Source: Apostichopus japonicus
Taxonomy: Eukaryota; Echinodermata; Holothuroidea; Aspidochirotida; Stichopodidae
Length of the DNA stretch: 64,000 nt
Direction: 5' to 3'
NCBI RefSeq assembly: GCF_037975245.1
Contig: NC_092565.1
Coordinates: 22,897,499-22,961,498, forward strand
The notes under the pieces were generated by a model that searched no databases, was not told the DNA's origin, and saw only the letters and a program-made list of their open reading frames with translations. Of the stretch, positions 18,098 to 33,000 are shown piece by piece. The translations under genes and the position numbers were made by a program. Within the stretch, counting starts at the first letter, position 1; the number at the start of each line of letters is the position of its first letter.

Positions 18098-21000
18098 TCA
18101 ACTTTCTTTGAGAAGAGCTTTCTTTTCGTCGATCACATCCACGCTCACATCCTCTAGGGGCCTACCCAACACCAATTTCTGCCGTTTGGGCCATTTCTGG
18201 TCCGGATGAGGGAGAAAGATGATGACAGAGTTTTCTTGAGGCACCATCACTTCAATGTTCTCAAACCTGCTGAAGTCTCCCAGCTTGAAGATGTACCCGA
18301 CGGATGCGTAAACGAGGAACTCGGGAATTTCAAAGGAGAGGGTCTTGACGTACATGTACTCCGACAGAAACGTGGACATGGTGGTGATGATGGCGAAGAC
18401 CATGGTGTACATCGCGATCACCATCCGTAGCTTGATGTAGATGTCCCTCTTCTCTATCAGCTGATCTTCGAACCCTAAATCTTTGAACTTCACTTCCTTC
18501 TGGATCACCAGCTGATGAACGGCGAGAAGCTGTTTGTTCAGGACATCCAAATTGAAAGAGCACCACTTGAGAGCGCGATAAATCACAAATACTATGCTGC
18601 ACACTGCAAAGGCCTGTGGGTAAACAGAAATCAAATACCAAGTGTAAACACGATACCTGATGGAGAAGACAATGTATGCAGTAGTCTTTAAGTGGACTTT
18701 GAACTTTGCCAAGTGATAACGCATTTCGTCACTTCTTAAGTGAAGTTGTACAAGAAAATACAGTTCATTGTTACGCATTGCAGTAGATATCAGGGTTGCC
18801 AAATCGTGTGAAACAAAAAGAAGAGGCCAAATGTAACTTGCTGTTATCTTATGACAATTGACCCTGTTTATGGGTGGGTTCGCAATCCTTGCAATTGTGG
18901 TCTCTTACCTGCACATCAGGCAGACGAACCATGGTAAATGCTTGCCAATGTTTTTACCAACACGTAGGCCTATATGCAACCTTGGGTCGGACTTCAGAAG
19001 CATGAAATGGGTGTGATGAATGTTCTTCGCAGAAATTTAAGAATATTCAGGTATTACTTCTATTAAATTGGTAGGCCATTCAAAAAGTGCTCCTCCCAAA
19101 TTCAGTTTGAACAGATCATTCCTTATCCTCCAGCCAACGGTATTTGAAAAACGCCCAATTTGCCACATTCCGCAATTGAATTGCCAATTGGCAACTCCTC
19201 TGCAGACATTGCCTGGGTTTCTGGCAGACAGCAAATCGATAACTCACAGACTGTCCACAGACAGGTTGACATGCTTTACACATCTTTGTCCAGATAACAT
19301 TAATAAGATGCTAATTTGAAGCCATCAGAATCACCCCAAAATACCACAGGAAGTCAAATCATTGTCATTCATGTAATAAACAAATTTCCACAATCTATTT
19401 TACAGTGCCCCCTTTAGGCACTATCCAAATTGCGGAATTGACATAACTATATTGGTAACAAACTTTTGGCAAAATTTTTACTTTTTTAAAATTTGAAGCT
19501 TTACTGGTGACATTGAATTAGCCTTTAAATGTCATCTGACAAACCAACATGGAAACAATACATGTGATTGGTTGGTTGCCAAGTTCAAGACATGACAATT
19601 GCAATTCATCGGTACTGGTGCCAAACTGGCAATCAAGTTGACTCAAAGTTTACTGCCACAAAGTGCCAACCTTAACCATCAATTTGGCTCTAAGTTTTAA
19701 CTGACAAGAAACATTCTGTTACTATTTATTAGCTTTCAGCCGAGTGCATGTACATGGCACAAAAGTACTGCACATTAAACTGACTGCAGCCAAAATGAAG
19801 CATATGCAGTCTTGGGTGTTTAATTGGCAGCGACTTCGTGAATTAGCATTTAGTTTTTTAACTTTTTAAAGATTGCCAAGGACATCTTAATTGTACAGAC
19901 AACTTAATTTTACAGACAATTTACACAACGGCGTACTTTCCTTGATTTATGTAACAGAGTTCGGGACAGACTGAGTCATCAGACTACAAGTTCAAGTGTT
20001 CAACAATTCTCAACAAGGCAAACTACAGACTCGAGCAAACTGACTTGGAGTGGATATGTACACGGCTAGATAACAATATCATATAAGCAAACACACTTCA
20101 GATGGGTTTAACCTACATATTCTGAACTCTTCAATAGTCAAAGACCTGCGTTGCCGAGTCTCCCAACAGATGCAGAAGGACACTCAATAGATTGGGGTTA
20201 GAAAATTCAACCGCTGGCAACCGCCACCAGTGTTTACACGTTGAACTGGTTCACAGACATGTTTACAAAAGACGGCTGATGACTAAATTTGTAGCTACTA
20301 TATAAACCGCACTCCAGATTCTGAGCTGAGAGTCTTCACTGGTTTACTCTTTTACATGAACTGCAAAAGCTTAAACCTTTTTGGATTGGATCTTTGAGAT
20401 TCTATTTTAAAATATCCCAATATTATGAGAACAGATTAGAACAGATTATAGACTCAGAATTTTTTAAGAAATTTTTTTTCATTCGGTTATCAACATTTAA
20501 TCTTTTCCAAAAACAAACTAGAATTATTTGTCACAAGTTCGAACGATGCAAACAGGAAGATTTCCCAAAAAAATTCACCTTTTTCTTCTTCTTTTGATAT
20601 AGAAAACCGTACGAGTCAAGGTGCAAGGGACCAAATAGATTGTTGTGGGACATTTTAACATGTTTATCAAAATCTACTCCAGAAGCTGGATTGAGACTAA
20701 GCTCATCTGTGTAAGACACAGAGCTGTGTAAGACACAGAGCTGTGTAAGACACAGCTCTGTCACAAGTAGGCAATTAAAGACTAATAATAGTTTTTATTT
20801 GTATTGACTGAAATAAGCTTTCTTTGAAACAAGTTGTGGATGAAACCTACCATGAAATAACTGTGTATCCATATGACGCATATCACAGAGGCCAAAAAGG
20901 CAAGAAATAGAACTGAAAAAGAAAAGAAAGACACTTATGCTTTAAAGTAACATCTTTACATCGATTACCTTGAATGCAGAAAGCTATAACATACTAGATC

Positions 21001-24000
21001 AAAAGGATGAACTTTAAGAGGAACTGTAATATAAACAATATATTGTATAAAGCTATTTTCAGAAAAACTAAGTTTTGTATGTCACATGTAACCAGTACAG
21101 ATATAACTCATCTCTCTGTTCATATAACTAAGTTTTGTACTCCATATGTAACCAGTACAGATATAACTCATCTCTCTGTTTATATAACCTTGTTTTGTAT
21201 TTCATATGTAACCAGTACAGATATAACTCATCTCTCTGTTTATATAACTAAGTTTTGTATTTCATTTGTAACCAGTACAGCTATAACTCATCTCTCTGTT
21301 TATATAACCTTGTTTTGTATTTCACATGCAACCAGTACAGCTATAACTCATCTCTCTGTTTATATAACCTTGTTTTGTATTTCACATGTAACCAGTACAG
21401 CTATAACTCATCTCTCTGTGTATATAACCTTGTTTTATATTTCATATGTAACCAGTACAGCTATAACTCATCTCTCTGTTCATATAACTAAATATTGTAC
21501 TTCACATTTAACCAGTACAGCTATATTAAACTTATAACAACCTCAACACTCAGCACAGCAGGTAACCATACACTGACATTATTCTCTGATCTATTCAAAC
21601 CTTTGGACCAATACCACAACATCACTTTGGTAGCATTTTTTATGTTTTCAAGAAAAGGTTATAACAGCATTCCATTCTTCAAAATTCAGCAAACTTGTAA
21701 GCATCATCCACCACTGAGTATCATGTGTATCTCAGAATGTCAAATACAGAGGAAAATAAACCTTAATGATTGATCCACTTGGCTGTGTAGGATATATATA
21801 TATATAAGTCTGTTTTGAACAAATTCATCTCTCAGGCAATCAAGACTGCTCCTGATGTTATCTCAAAGTACAAAGCATCTATTATGACCACAATGGGTTA
21901 GCCTCTGAAGAGGATCACGCTAGAGCGGGAACCTCAGGCCCTCTTACATATATGTTACCTACACAGGCTTTTTGCAGTAGATAAGCAGTTTGCTGACTGA
22001 TTCATCTCTCTTTGATAACCACAATGGGATCATTATCATTTATTTCCTCTTCAAGTTTTTTTTCATGCTGTGCCAGTTTTTTGTTGCAAAACTGGTTTCT
22101 TTATAAATTAAGACATTTTAATAGTGTTTCCATTTTTTCTGCTTAATTTCTGCCTTTCCTGAATTCTATGCAGGACAAATTTCTTCTACTGACCTGGAAT
22201 CAATGCATGCTTGACTTTACGGATGTGTGGTCTCATGACACACCACCCCTCAGCTGCTAACATCAAGGTCATGAACAGAGTAGCATCTTCTGCACTCATG
22301 AGAACCATAATCGCTGTTTTCAGACCATAGTGTTCGTTACCTGCCATAAAGAGAGAGGGAGGGAGAAGAATGTCATTAATGTGTACATGAAGAATGTGTC
22401 ATTTCCCATGTAGTCGGGTCAAAGTTTATTTGGCCTGGTATATATATTCATGATTGTATTTTAGCCTTTGTTACCTGAATATGTAAAACCAGATCAAATT
22501 ATCTCCTTTGCTTATTTTGAGGCACTGTATACTGCAAATTTGCGGGTAATTTTTAAATCAAGAAATGTCTGTCTACAACAGAACATGTTTTCAACAACCT
22601 CGTTGCAAGATAAAAGAAACAGTCCAGCATTTTGATTGCCGTTAGAACTAGAAACACTAGCATATTTTTGGTTGAGCAAATAGGTGGACTCAGTTTATTA
22701 GAGACAATGCATTCAAACTTGTTACTTTCAGGTGGCTGAGTCACAATATCTAAGTGTATTTATTATAATTATTAAACATTAACAGCCATATCTAGGACCA
22801 GAATTTAAATCTAAAATAGACCTCTATAGAATAGCAGAACTTAACCATCCACGACCACCCAACTGAATCAAGGTTCTATAATACATGCAGGTACTCTGCA
22901 GCAATGACGTGGCCATTAGCAGGCAAACTCTATTTCAAACCAAAACAATTTTTTGGCAGAACAAGCTTCTGTCTCAGTATTCTTTATATTATACTTTTTT
23001 TGAAAGTCCACTGAGTAAACAGCTGGTTTATTGCTCAATGCAAGGCTGTGGGTCCTGATAAATTGTTGAATACTCTGTCTGTAGGTAATTAACAGGGACT
23101 TCAATATAGTCACTCGACCGTAACAACCTTTAATATGAAACCACGACCACTGGCAGCTCTCTAGTTGCCTAGGACCAAAACTCATAGGTTCATAACAATC
23201 TATTGCAACACACCTTCTAGTTAGCAGGTATTGCTATGATTAAGACTGTTGTTTAGTTGAATGTTAACTTCACTAGACTATTGCATCCAAATGATTATGT
23301 CTTTAATATCTTGGCTATTTCATTCAATAGTACACAAAATCTCATCCATATTGCATCACCCATCTCCAAATGACAATACATATTGCTGGTAGTATTCTGG
23401 TGAAATTATTCAGGACCCTAGATATAATGGTAAACAAACGAGGGTGACTGCACGACAGCAGCAACAGCAGGGTATTCCCAAAAATAGGAAATGATGCAAC
23501 TATACAGCAATGGCATGTAATAATTGATGAATCATTCAACAGCAATGAAAGAAGGATGACATCACTGCTAAATTTAATATCAGGAACTTTCAACTACTTG
23601 ATATTTAATTGTTTATGAGTGTTGCACAATTCATGTATAGGATCCCCTTGGGTAGAGCTCTTTGTGTTCATTGCTACACCTTGAGTAAGGCTGTTAAGGT
23701 ATGTCGACTGCACTTGTACACAGAAATAAGTTCTAAAGGACTAAAGTGGTATCATCTTACACTATATCCTTGATTCCAGAACCTTTTAGTAAAAGAATAT
23801 GTACTTTAGAGGCTTCCTTATTCACAAAGTACTGGCAAAAGTGCTGACCACTTTAATAGTTTTATTAACTTGATCTGTAGCTAGAATTTTTTTCCCAACG
23901 ACCATGGCTTGAGATCTACCGACCGCATTTGAATGTTTTTATTTCATGAAGATCAGCTTCCATATATGCCCTAAATACACCATTTCCAACCTTTGTCATG

Positions 24001-27000
24001 ATTTCATTTTCAAATTGTTCACATCTTACTAGTAGCAAGACCTTTTGACTTCTTCACAATGTCAACAACATATGCTTCAAATGACAATGCTAGACTTTCA
24101 ACCTTCATCTCCAACATAGGCTGCGGTTCGACGAAGACTGCAGTCATGTTATTTAATGTTTTAAGATGTATAATGTTGCAGCAATGGGTTATAAATCATT
24201 CTTCATGAGTACTTAAAAACAATCTGCTGACCATTCTAGCAGATTCTACACTAGTACTATATATACTGGATGTAATTACAGGGACCTTGGCTGTAACATG
24301 TAACAAATGCTATCCAGATGACAAATGGAATGCACTTTAAGCTTTAAGTTAGCCTACTTTCTTTCACCTCTACTATCTGCTACGATGTACAAGTGAAGGT
24401 TTACGGTAACACTCACCACTTACCCTGCATTTTGCAACATCTATCTATCTACATACTGCACAGATGAAATACCTTCCACTTCTCCCGAGTTTTTGCTGGT
24501 TCAACTACACCATCAATACCATTGTCAAGTGCAAAGATATACAGTACTTATGCTCCTGCCTACATTTAAGAATGACTATGTATATAGAATATTTAGTCAA
24601 ACTTGACTGCAGTAAGTATTGGAATATCATGACTTAGTTTTAAAATCCCAAATAGATGTAGTTCTTAAACTTGGTTTAACAGGCTTTGTATATAATACTT
24701 TTAAAAAACAATTAAACAAAGGAATACCTTTTTAATTAGACTAAAATATCATAACTTGAAAACATGTCTGGACGACAGAGTAGATTAGCCTCGAATGGAG
24801 TTGTGACTTGCACCTGAAATTGACCTTTACTTGTGCGGAACAAAAAGATCTCTGGAACTTCCCAGTTTGATCGTTTTGCAATCTTTCTGTGAGTAAACAT
24901 TCCGAGTGTCTAGTATGAACTTGTCGACCAACTTGCAAAATGCTGTTTTATTTGTTTTCAACCAACGGTGGTGTCACTGATGATTAATACAGGTTACGCA
25001 ATCTTTCTTACCTGTTCTGGAAATCATATCCCAGAAGATGATGGAAAGAACAAGGACCACAAACTTAAATAGTGGAGAAACAATCATCAACTTGTGTAGA
25101 GGATTCGAATACTGCAAAAAAAAGAAAAAAAAAAGAGGCCAAATAAACTTTTGCAATACAGTAAAAGACATACAGTCTGCAACTCCAATGATATCTGTCA
25201 TTAATGTCATTAATTTGAATCCAAGACATTTTGGTGGAACATCATTATTTTATGAGCTGACCACAGGTTGTGTAACGCTGCCCTCTCTACTACGCATTTT
25301 AGTTTCTGATATGGGATTTTGGGGTCAGAAGCGACAATACATAACGGCACAATTTCATTTAATACAAACTCAGAAAGTGGCAGTGAAACCAATACAAAAA
25401 CTGAAAGGAAAAAAACAACTTGTTAAAGTTTTGGAAGTTATTCAAAAATCTTGCTGTACTGTACATACCTGAACCCCAAATGCTATATTTTGTGTAGCTG
25501 GCACGCACACACACACAAAATATAGGCGCGACAAAATGGAGGCAGAAGGAAATTTTACTATTGCCCCCAAAAATGCCCAAAGTAAATAGGATGCGGATCC
25601 AATCTCTGTGCGTTGAGGTGCTTTGGCAATACACAGGTGATAGATATCCTCAAGAGACTATTGGATTGGAATATACCCAGAGCAGTATTTTCCAATCTGA
25701 TAGGAAGCTTTTTACTCTCTTAAACAGCCCTAGGTAGCCAACTTTGGGTGGTAAAATGAGGAGGGTTCTAGATCTACATGGGCCAGAGTTTGCGACTAAA
25801 AGGTTACCCAACCTGTGCTCTAGACATGGTAGAGCAAGGGTGCAGTTCTTGTGAGTAGACAGGAAAGTGAAGTGAGCAAATTTACGGCAATATAATGGAG
25901 GAAAAAACCCAGAATTGTCACTTACCTCCCGGTACTTGACCCAGTTTGTGATCCAGTAAGCTAGGAGTACCACCCATAGGCAAAGTAACGTCTTAAACAT
26001 ATATCGGAGCGGTTCTTCACCTTTTCCTAAGTGAGTGGTGCCGTAATTGTTGAGTAACGTCAAGTTGCCCTGTAAAAAATGAAGTAAGGAATCACATGAC
26101 CAGCAAACACACTTAAGGCTCAATATATTACCTACAGTACTTGAATTATCGGAAGCAGTGTAAACCACACTGCACGATGACTGGGTGAACTTCCTGTTTA
26201 CCGAATGAGACAAGTTGTTATCCCTACAAACTGATGAACTTTCCACCACATATCCCTATAACAAAACTGTCATGCTTCTTATGACAATGGGAACTGGTAT
26301 CATGAATCAAACTAAAATGGACCATTCATAATTGGTGCTTCGCATTTGGTTCTTACCCCTTACCATACTGTCTCTATGCATTGCAAATTTTGCAAGATGA
26401 TGATGATGACGACGACCGAGACGGACGATGCAGATGATGATTAAACTTCTCATCCAAATTAAGTCCTTGCAAACTTTACAATTTAACTAGGGTACTTCAA
26501 AATTGTCTAAATTGTATAGAACTTCCAACTAAATTTGGAAAACAATATAATTATAACTAATTATTATACTAGTGGAAAATCATAACAATTGATGTGACAA
26601 TTAGCCTATAGACTGTAAACTTTATCAACTCTGAATTGCTTGGCAACAGTGTGATTCAGAGCCAGCTGTACCAATTTGACCATCTTCACAGTGCTGACAT
26701 ATATCTCACTTGTCATACTATATCAAGAAAAATTTCCACTTTAACTCATGGAAAGTTCTTACTGAAACATGATAGCAAACAATTGTTCCCTTCAAAGTGT
26801 CTTTGGCAAAGTCCTTCTGCCTACTGTAAATTGTGTACAGATATCCTAGTACAAAATTCCTACCATCTTAAGTTGACAACAAGAGCTCAATAGTGCAATG
26901 GAGTTTAAAGTGTTTTATGTCATCATCCAATATCATAGTTGATAAAATGAAAGCATCAACTTCACACAAATGGGCAGGTTCCAAAGCTGTCACTCCATAG

Positions 27001-30000
27001 ATAAGTTATTGCTACTGTACGTCCAATTTGAGCTGGCAAATATGTTGTCTGAAAACTATTTGGTTACCCCCAATAAGTCATGGTTTGCACAGAACACACT
27101 TGAGTGTCCAAAATTTCCTGACTTTTCCATGACTTTCAAGTATCGAACTGTACAATTCCATGACAATTCACCTATAATGCATGAGCATTGCTTTGAATAT
27201 TAATTTTCCTTGCAACTTGTAAGATCAATGTATATTTCATTAGTTTGCATCAGTTTAATAGGACTCTAGGCTACATGTATGCATTGTTATTATTTGGCCA
27301 TATATATCCTTGGGCATACCCGTAAAGCATACCAGTATTAAAAGAAACCTCACATGGTGCCAGATTGTCTCAGATTATATAAGAGATTTATTCAAATTAA
27401 ATATTGCAATTGCAGAGGTCTAGTACTTTCAGTTTTGGAAAGTCAACTTGTGACCTCATTTTAAAATAAGTAACTAATAAAATTAGTAAAAATTAATAAC
27501 TTTTTAGGTGTTATTACAATGTAAATATTTTTACATTTGACCCCATAACCTAATTTATATTCATAAGGTCGGTGCCAAATACAATAGGGTGCACCTTCTC
27601 ACTATATAATACATCTACACAGCAAGTATGACAAGTATCCATCACTCCATTGTTGAGTTATCATGGACCCAAGCAAGTGTCACAGACACACACACGCACA
27701 CACATACACACATCAACCTGACTGCTTAGGTTCCTATGCTTCCAGCAACAAACCAAAAAGTCTGTTTATAATTTCATTCACAGACATTAAGTATGCAAAG
27801 ATGCATTGTAAACTGTGCATAGGTTTCTCATTATGAAGTTAAAGATTATCATTTATTTGGCCCCTAATTTTAGCCATGCACATATGTATGCTAAAAACTG
27901 CTTGAGATTTTCAAAGTTACTTTCCTGGTAGTTCAACAAAATTTCCAAATTACTTCCAAACATTGAAATGAGGAGTGGTAAATTAGATATTTTGAATGTT
28001 TCAGTGAGGAAAAATTTACTTTTGAGGGTGGTAGTAAAATGCAACTTGAAGTCAGAGCCTGAGTGAACTTTAAATTAAACCCTGATAGGAGAGAGCTATG
28101 TACAGTATAATCAGTGTTGAGATAAGCAGTATCCTATAAGTTTGTACATGAAACAGATCTACATACTGTACATGGCAAAACAACTGGGTAATTCAATTGC
28201 AATTCTCATTTCAATTGTAGTTGAATGGAAGCTTAAATGTCTACAGCAGGGGCCAGCCAGACTTTAACCCTTCTACTTAACCTGTGGTTGCATGAATAGG
28301 AACAAGCATGTACAATCAGACCTGAAGGTGGTTTCCTGGAACCAAACGAAACAATTCAATACATGTCTGGAAACATCATATTAAAGAAAACTCACACACA
28401 TCACAGGTGTTAATGTTACTTTGTATGATGAAATTTGACATTATTGTTTGCCAGTAATATGATACTCATACTGTACTTAAATCTCATCAACCACAGAGTT
28501 TGAAATATTCAATGGCTACATTTCCTTCTCTTGATATGATGAGAAACTTTCCATGCAATGCCATGCACACAATACATGGATCTTGTTTGAGGGGGCTGGC
28601 TGCTCTACAGATTCAACCAGGATTACTGTACCTGCTCTACTAGATACTGCACATTTCTATTCCAGTAGCATATATATTTTATATACCAATTGATATCACT
28701 TGCTCTGTATTATTTTAAGAGTCATCTAGAAAATCAACAGAATTGACAAATTGCAGCTCAGCGACAGAATTCATGAACTGATTGATCAGTCTAATTATCA
28801 ATTCATGGGGGAGCAGCACTGAGGTTCTTAGCAGGATTACTTTTCTTGATCAAACTAAGATCTGAAACATTTGTTAACAATCATTGTGTCCCAAGACGAA
28901 AAGAATACATTTTCCAAACTGACTAACATTCTTGGTGAATAGAAAATACAGAGGCACCCAATACAACAACCTTAGTCTCCCCCCCCCCTCCTCCCCCACT
29001 GCCTCTACTTAGATTGTCTTTCTCCGAGCACCAAAGAAAGCCAATGTTGGCAGAGTTAACAACGATGCTTAACCTACAGTGGAGAGTTTAACTAAGATAG
29101 TCACTCATGGAAGTTACGATTATAGTTAGTCCATTTCTGAAATACAAATTATGCAAGAGGATTTGAAAGAATTCAATAATTGACGACAACCTTCCAAATT
29201 GTACTGAATTTGTTGACATTATTAATCCGACATACGATGGCAGACTGTTGGTTTCAGTAGAGCTATAGGTTACTTACATGGCACTGAGCTGTGTAGTTGG
29301 GGATAGTGACATTCTGTGATGACTTTGGTTTCGTAGGACACTGGAGAAGGAAAAACTCATAGTAGTCTTCATCTTGCTTAGGAATGGTGGCACTCATTTC
29401 CCAGCTGAGACAAGAGCCTGACCTCCTCTGCGTGCACTTCATTTCGAAGCCCCCGCAAAATTCATACGACCGTTGAAACGGGCTGACCGAATTCTGGAAT
29501 ATCTTGCAAATTTGCTCCTTGTGGGATAAATCCATGTTGATCGTTTGTTGCTGTGGACATATATATGTGCGTAGAGATGTCGAATAAAATATATGACAGT
29601 GAAGCAAATTTTTTACATTCATTGACATCCAAACTTAAGGAGGCAGCTTCAAGTGACAATGGACACACCTTTGATGTGATGCCATCATGAGCAACAGAGT
29701 AGTACATTACCTCTTGGCAGTATGGTATTTACAGTTAATGTATGTATACTATCCGAGTTATTTATCCACTGTATACTAAACTGTGCTTAAACTACTGTAA
29801 TTAGTGTGTAACCTAACCTTACTACTGCTTAAGAGTAGAGAGGAGACTCCCCATTTATTTGTCGTCATTTCTTCCAGACCATTTTTTTTTTTACGTTTGG
29901 TAGTTGTCAGTTGCTATAATATATGTTTTCTGTATGATGGTCAAATGTTACAAAACCTTCTTCCAAACCAAAGATTTTAATGAAAATAAAATTTCAAGGG

Positions 30001-33000
30001 TAAGCAATGTGAAGAAGAAGGTAACTGTGTCTTATTATTCACAATTAAATGTATATATCGTCATTTGAATGGGAATTACAGCCTGTGACATTCATGTTCT
30101 CGATGGCCTTTATCAGTATGTAAATAAACTTTATGTTTGTAAACTTTGTATACAGGCAATTGAACTTTAGGCTGCTTCTACCCATGGGAGGCTAAACAGG
30201 CTAACCTCAAGTAATTTTTACTTACACTGGAGTCCTTATCTTCATTCGGTACACAGGGGAGCAATATGATTGCAGGTCCATCAACAAGAATACCAGGCTG
30301 CAAAAGATTTATAGACGTAGAATATTTAGTTTTCTATAAGGCAAACATTTCAGTACCTTCAGTTCTACCAAAATTACCAGGTAATGAAGATTAAATAAAA
30401 TCATCTAGTAGTAGTTCTGATATTTATTTAGTGAAATGGAAAACCTTGGCATACTGCAAGTGGACAAAGCACACAGATTATGTATTAACATACATAGCAC
30501 CATGAACAAAGCTTACCAGGGTTTATTGACTTGTCTTTAACTGTTGCCTTTTTCATCTCTCCCTTTCTCCCCCTGGCTTGACCAAGTAGGTAATAAAGTG
30601 ATAGAGCAGGTAAAAACAGGTATCACACAAAACCTGAGACTAATGAAAACCCACAAAATTTGGATTTGGATTCCTCAAAACTTTTGTCTTGAATGTCATT
30701 AACTTTATTTAGCCATATGCACTCTTTACCAATGTGACATGGAGAGCCTTTGCCATCAACAACCTGCAAAGTTTACGGAGCCTCACACTATCAACACTTC
30801 CTGTTATACGTACTGTAAGTAGATGTTGAGAACCATCTGGCCTCAAGCCCACAAACAAGGTCCATGATATCTTCTAAATGAAATACAACACAAAATTTCT
30901 CAGCCTTCCTTGGAACTACTTCATCAAAAACATATCTATCATTTATGGAATATAATTTATCGTCATGGTTGGGTTAACTTCTCTTTTAACTACTCAATTA
31001 TCACCAAGCTTGTTTAACTTACTGCACAAGGGGAATGATGACTACAGCCACCAGTACATGTATACAATGCTAATTCTTTGTTAGCAATCATGAATCAGCA
31101 ACACAATAACTTAAATGGAAATTTTGTCTTAACATGAGACAGGAATATTTGATTAGAGTGCACACTATTCCTTTAAATGCATCTTTCAAAAGAACTTTTT
31201 AAGAAAGTTGCCAGGTAAGAGGACACCTCAGAATGTACCCTTTATGACTTCCTTGACCCCACTGCTTCTTTGTTTCTAGCCTAAAAGAATATGTAGACTG
31301 TAAAACGATAGTGTTTATTAACTTGTTCCAGTCCTTTCTCGCTGTTTTCTCAAACTCTCCGGTTAAAGTTCAGAAACTGGAGTATCAGTTAGGGAGCAAA
31401 AAAACAAGTTTAAAAGCTGACTGATTTATCTTGCTGACTGAATGATATTCTAGAAGCCATACAAGCAGTCCTACAGACAGGCAAACCTTACAGCACGTAC
31501 AGCATCATACAGTAGGTACTTTACTCCATATGGTACGAAAAAACCAGTACATGTGGTTATCACCAAATAAAGTTTTGAAAGACTAGTAGCAGCACTGAAG
31601 ATTAACAAATTTGAACTTTTTTTCTGAGAGAAGGTCAATGGAAAATTTGTGTCACAAAATACACCCTGACATACTGACTGAAGTATTTAGTGGGGTAAAA
31701 TCATAATCCACAGTAGGATCAAAGCTTTTCGTTTAGTTTGACCCAAAATTTGCCATCAATATATTGATGTACACAAGTCTTACAAGAGACTGTATAGAGC
31801 ACCATATGATCTATGGCCCCAACATGAGGAGGCCACTGATAGGCAAGGCACATTGTACAAGTTGAGTCCAAGGCTTATAAATATTTTCATTGGAAATGTA
31901 GTACTTATTAAACTTTTGAAAGTTGCACAGCTTTGTACCTTTACTGTGTACTATTTTAACTTGGAATCTTGACTAGTTATCATCCGATATGCGAGCTTGT
32001 CTGATCCATGCAGACAGTTTCATCCTTAACAGCATACATGTGTGCATTCAGGCCACTGAAATTTGTGAATGGATCGAGTTAACTACGTAGTCTAGACGAG
32101 TCCACGTTGTGTTTGGTGTTCTCTGCTGTGCCAGGAGATGCCTGCACCTGTTTCGGAGATCAGCAAGCTACTATATACTGCCAGTAATGACGGAACTAAA
32201 TCCCAAAATGGAACACGTGGTTGTCATATTGGCATCCAGTGGTGAATTTACCTCATAAGTCTGATTGTTCTTGAAATTGTACAGGACTATTTGTGCATGT
32301 CTTGCTGCCTTATCACATTTCGTCACACAGACATTCAGACCTTGTGGCCGTTGGTAATTCTTCAAGGACCAATTGTAGATCATGAAAGTACTGCTCTTCC
32401 TAGAAATCTACCACAGCAGCTGTTACATTTACATAATATACAGTACGTCTGTACTGATTACTGAGAACAATTGGAAGAGATGGATCCCCATGAGAGTGGC
32501 TGACAGAAAAGTGATATGATCATGACTTTAAACAAACATGTTCCACAGTGCTTAATTGCAAACCCAACTGCTAATTATAATCATACACAACTGTCCTCAA
32601 GTCACTTTTAAGGTATCTTTTTGATTTTTTGAGATTACAAATTTTACTTTTAGATCATTTGATATAGTTTGCAAAACAAACTTTATTAATATTTATATTT
32701 AACCTTCATTGTTGTGATTGACTCAGAAATTCATGTTCAACTTAGTAGTGTCGATACAGAAAACTGGGGTCATTGTGAAACATACAATGTAGCACAACAT
32801 ATTTATGGTGTTGGAAAGCTGGATGCAGCATGGTGGTAGCCTACCATATACCAGGCATACATTCCGAGAATATAGTTTGCATTGTTTCTAAGGACATGTT
32901 TTATTGCTCTCTATAATCAAGCAAATTTTTCCATTGCCAATAACAACATAGCAAAACAAAAATAAACAGCAAACATTTTTTCATACTCAATATTAAACAA

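Noticed and set aside
18098-18802. 234-codon minus-strand open frame as a single-exon gene
   Set aside because: Only 18098-18613 is exon; the upstream part follows a clear acceptor and is intron read-through. It is the last exon of 7TM gene A.
21064-21526. Regularly spaced repeat resembling a CRISPR array
   Set aside because: The whole 60-bp unit repeats with no variable spacers, and the genome is eukaryotic.
21007-21537. 176-codon plus-strand open frame of 20-residue repeats
   Set aside because: It is the translation of a 60-bp minisatellite lying in an intron of a minus-strand gene; no start context or domain.
25650-26249. 199-codon minus-strand open frame as a gene
   Set aside because: Only 25926-26069 is an exon (TM1 of gene A); both sides are intron.
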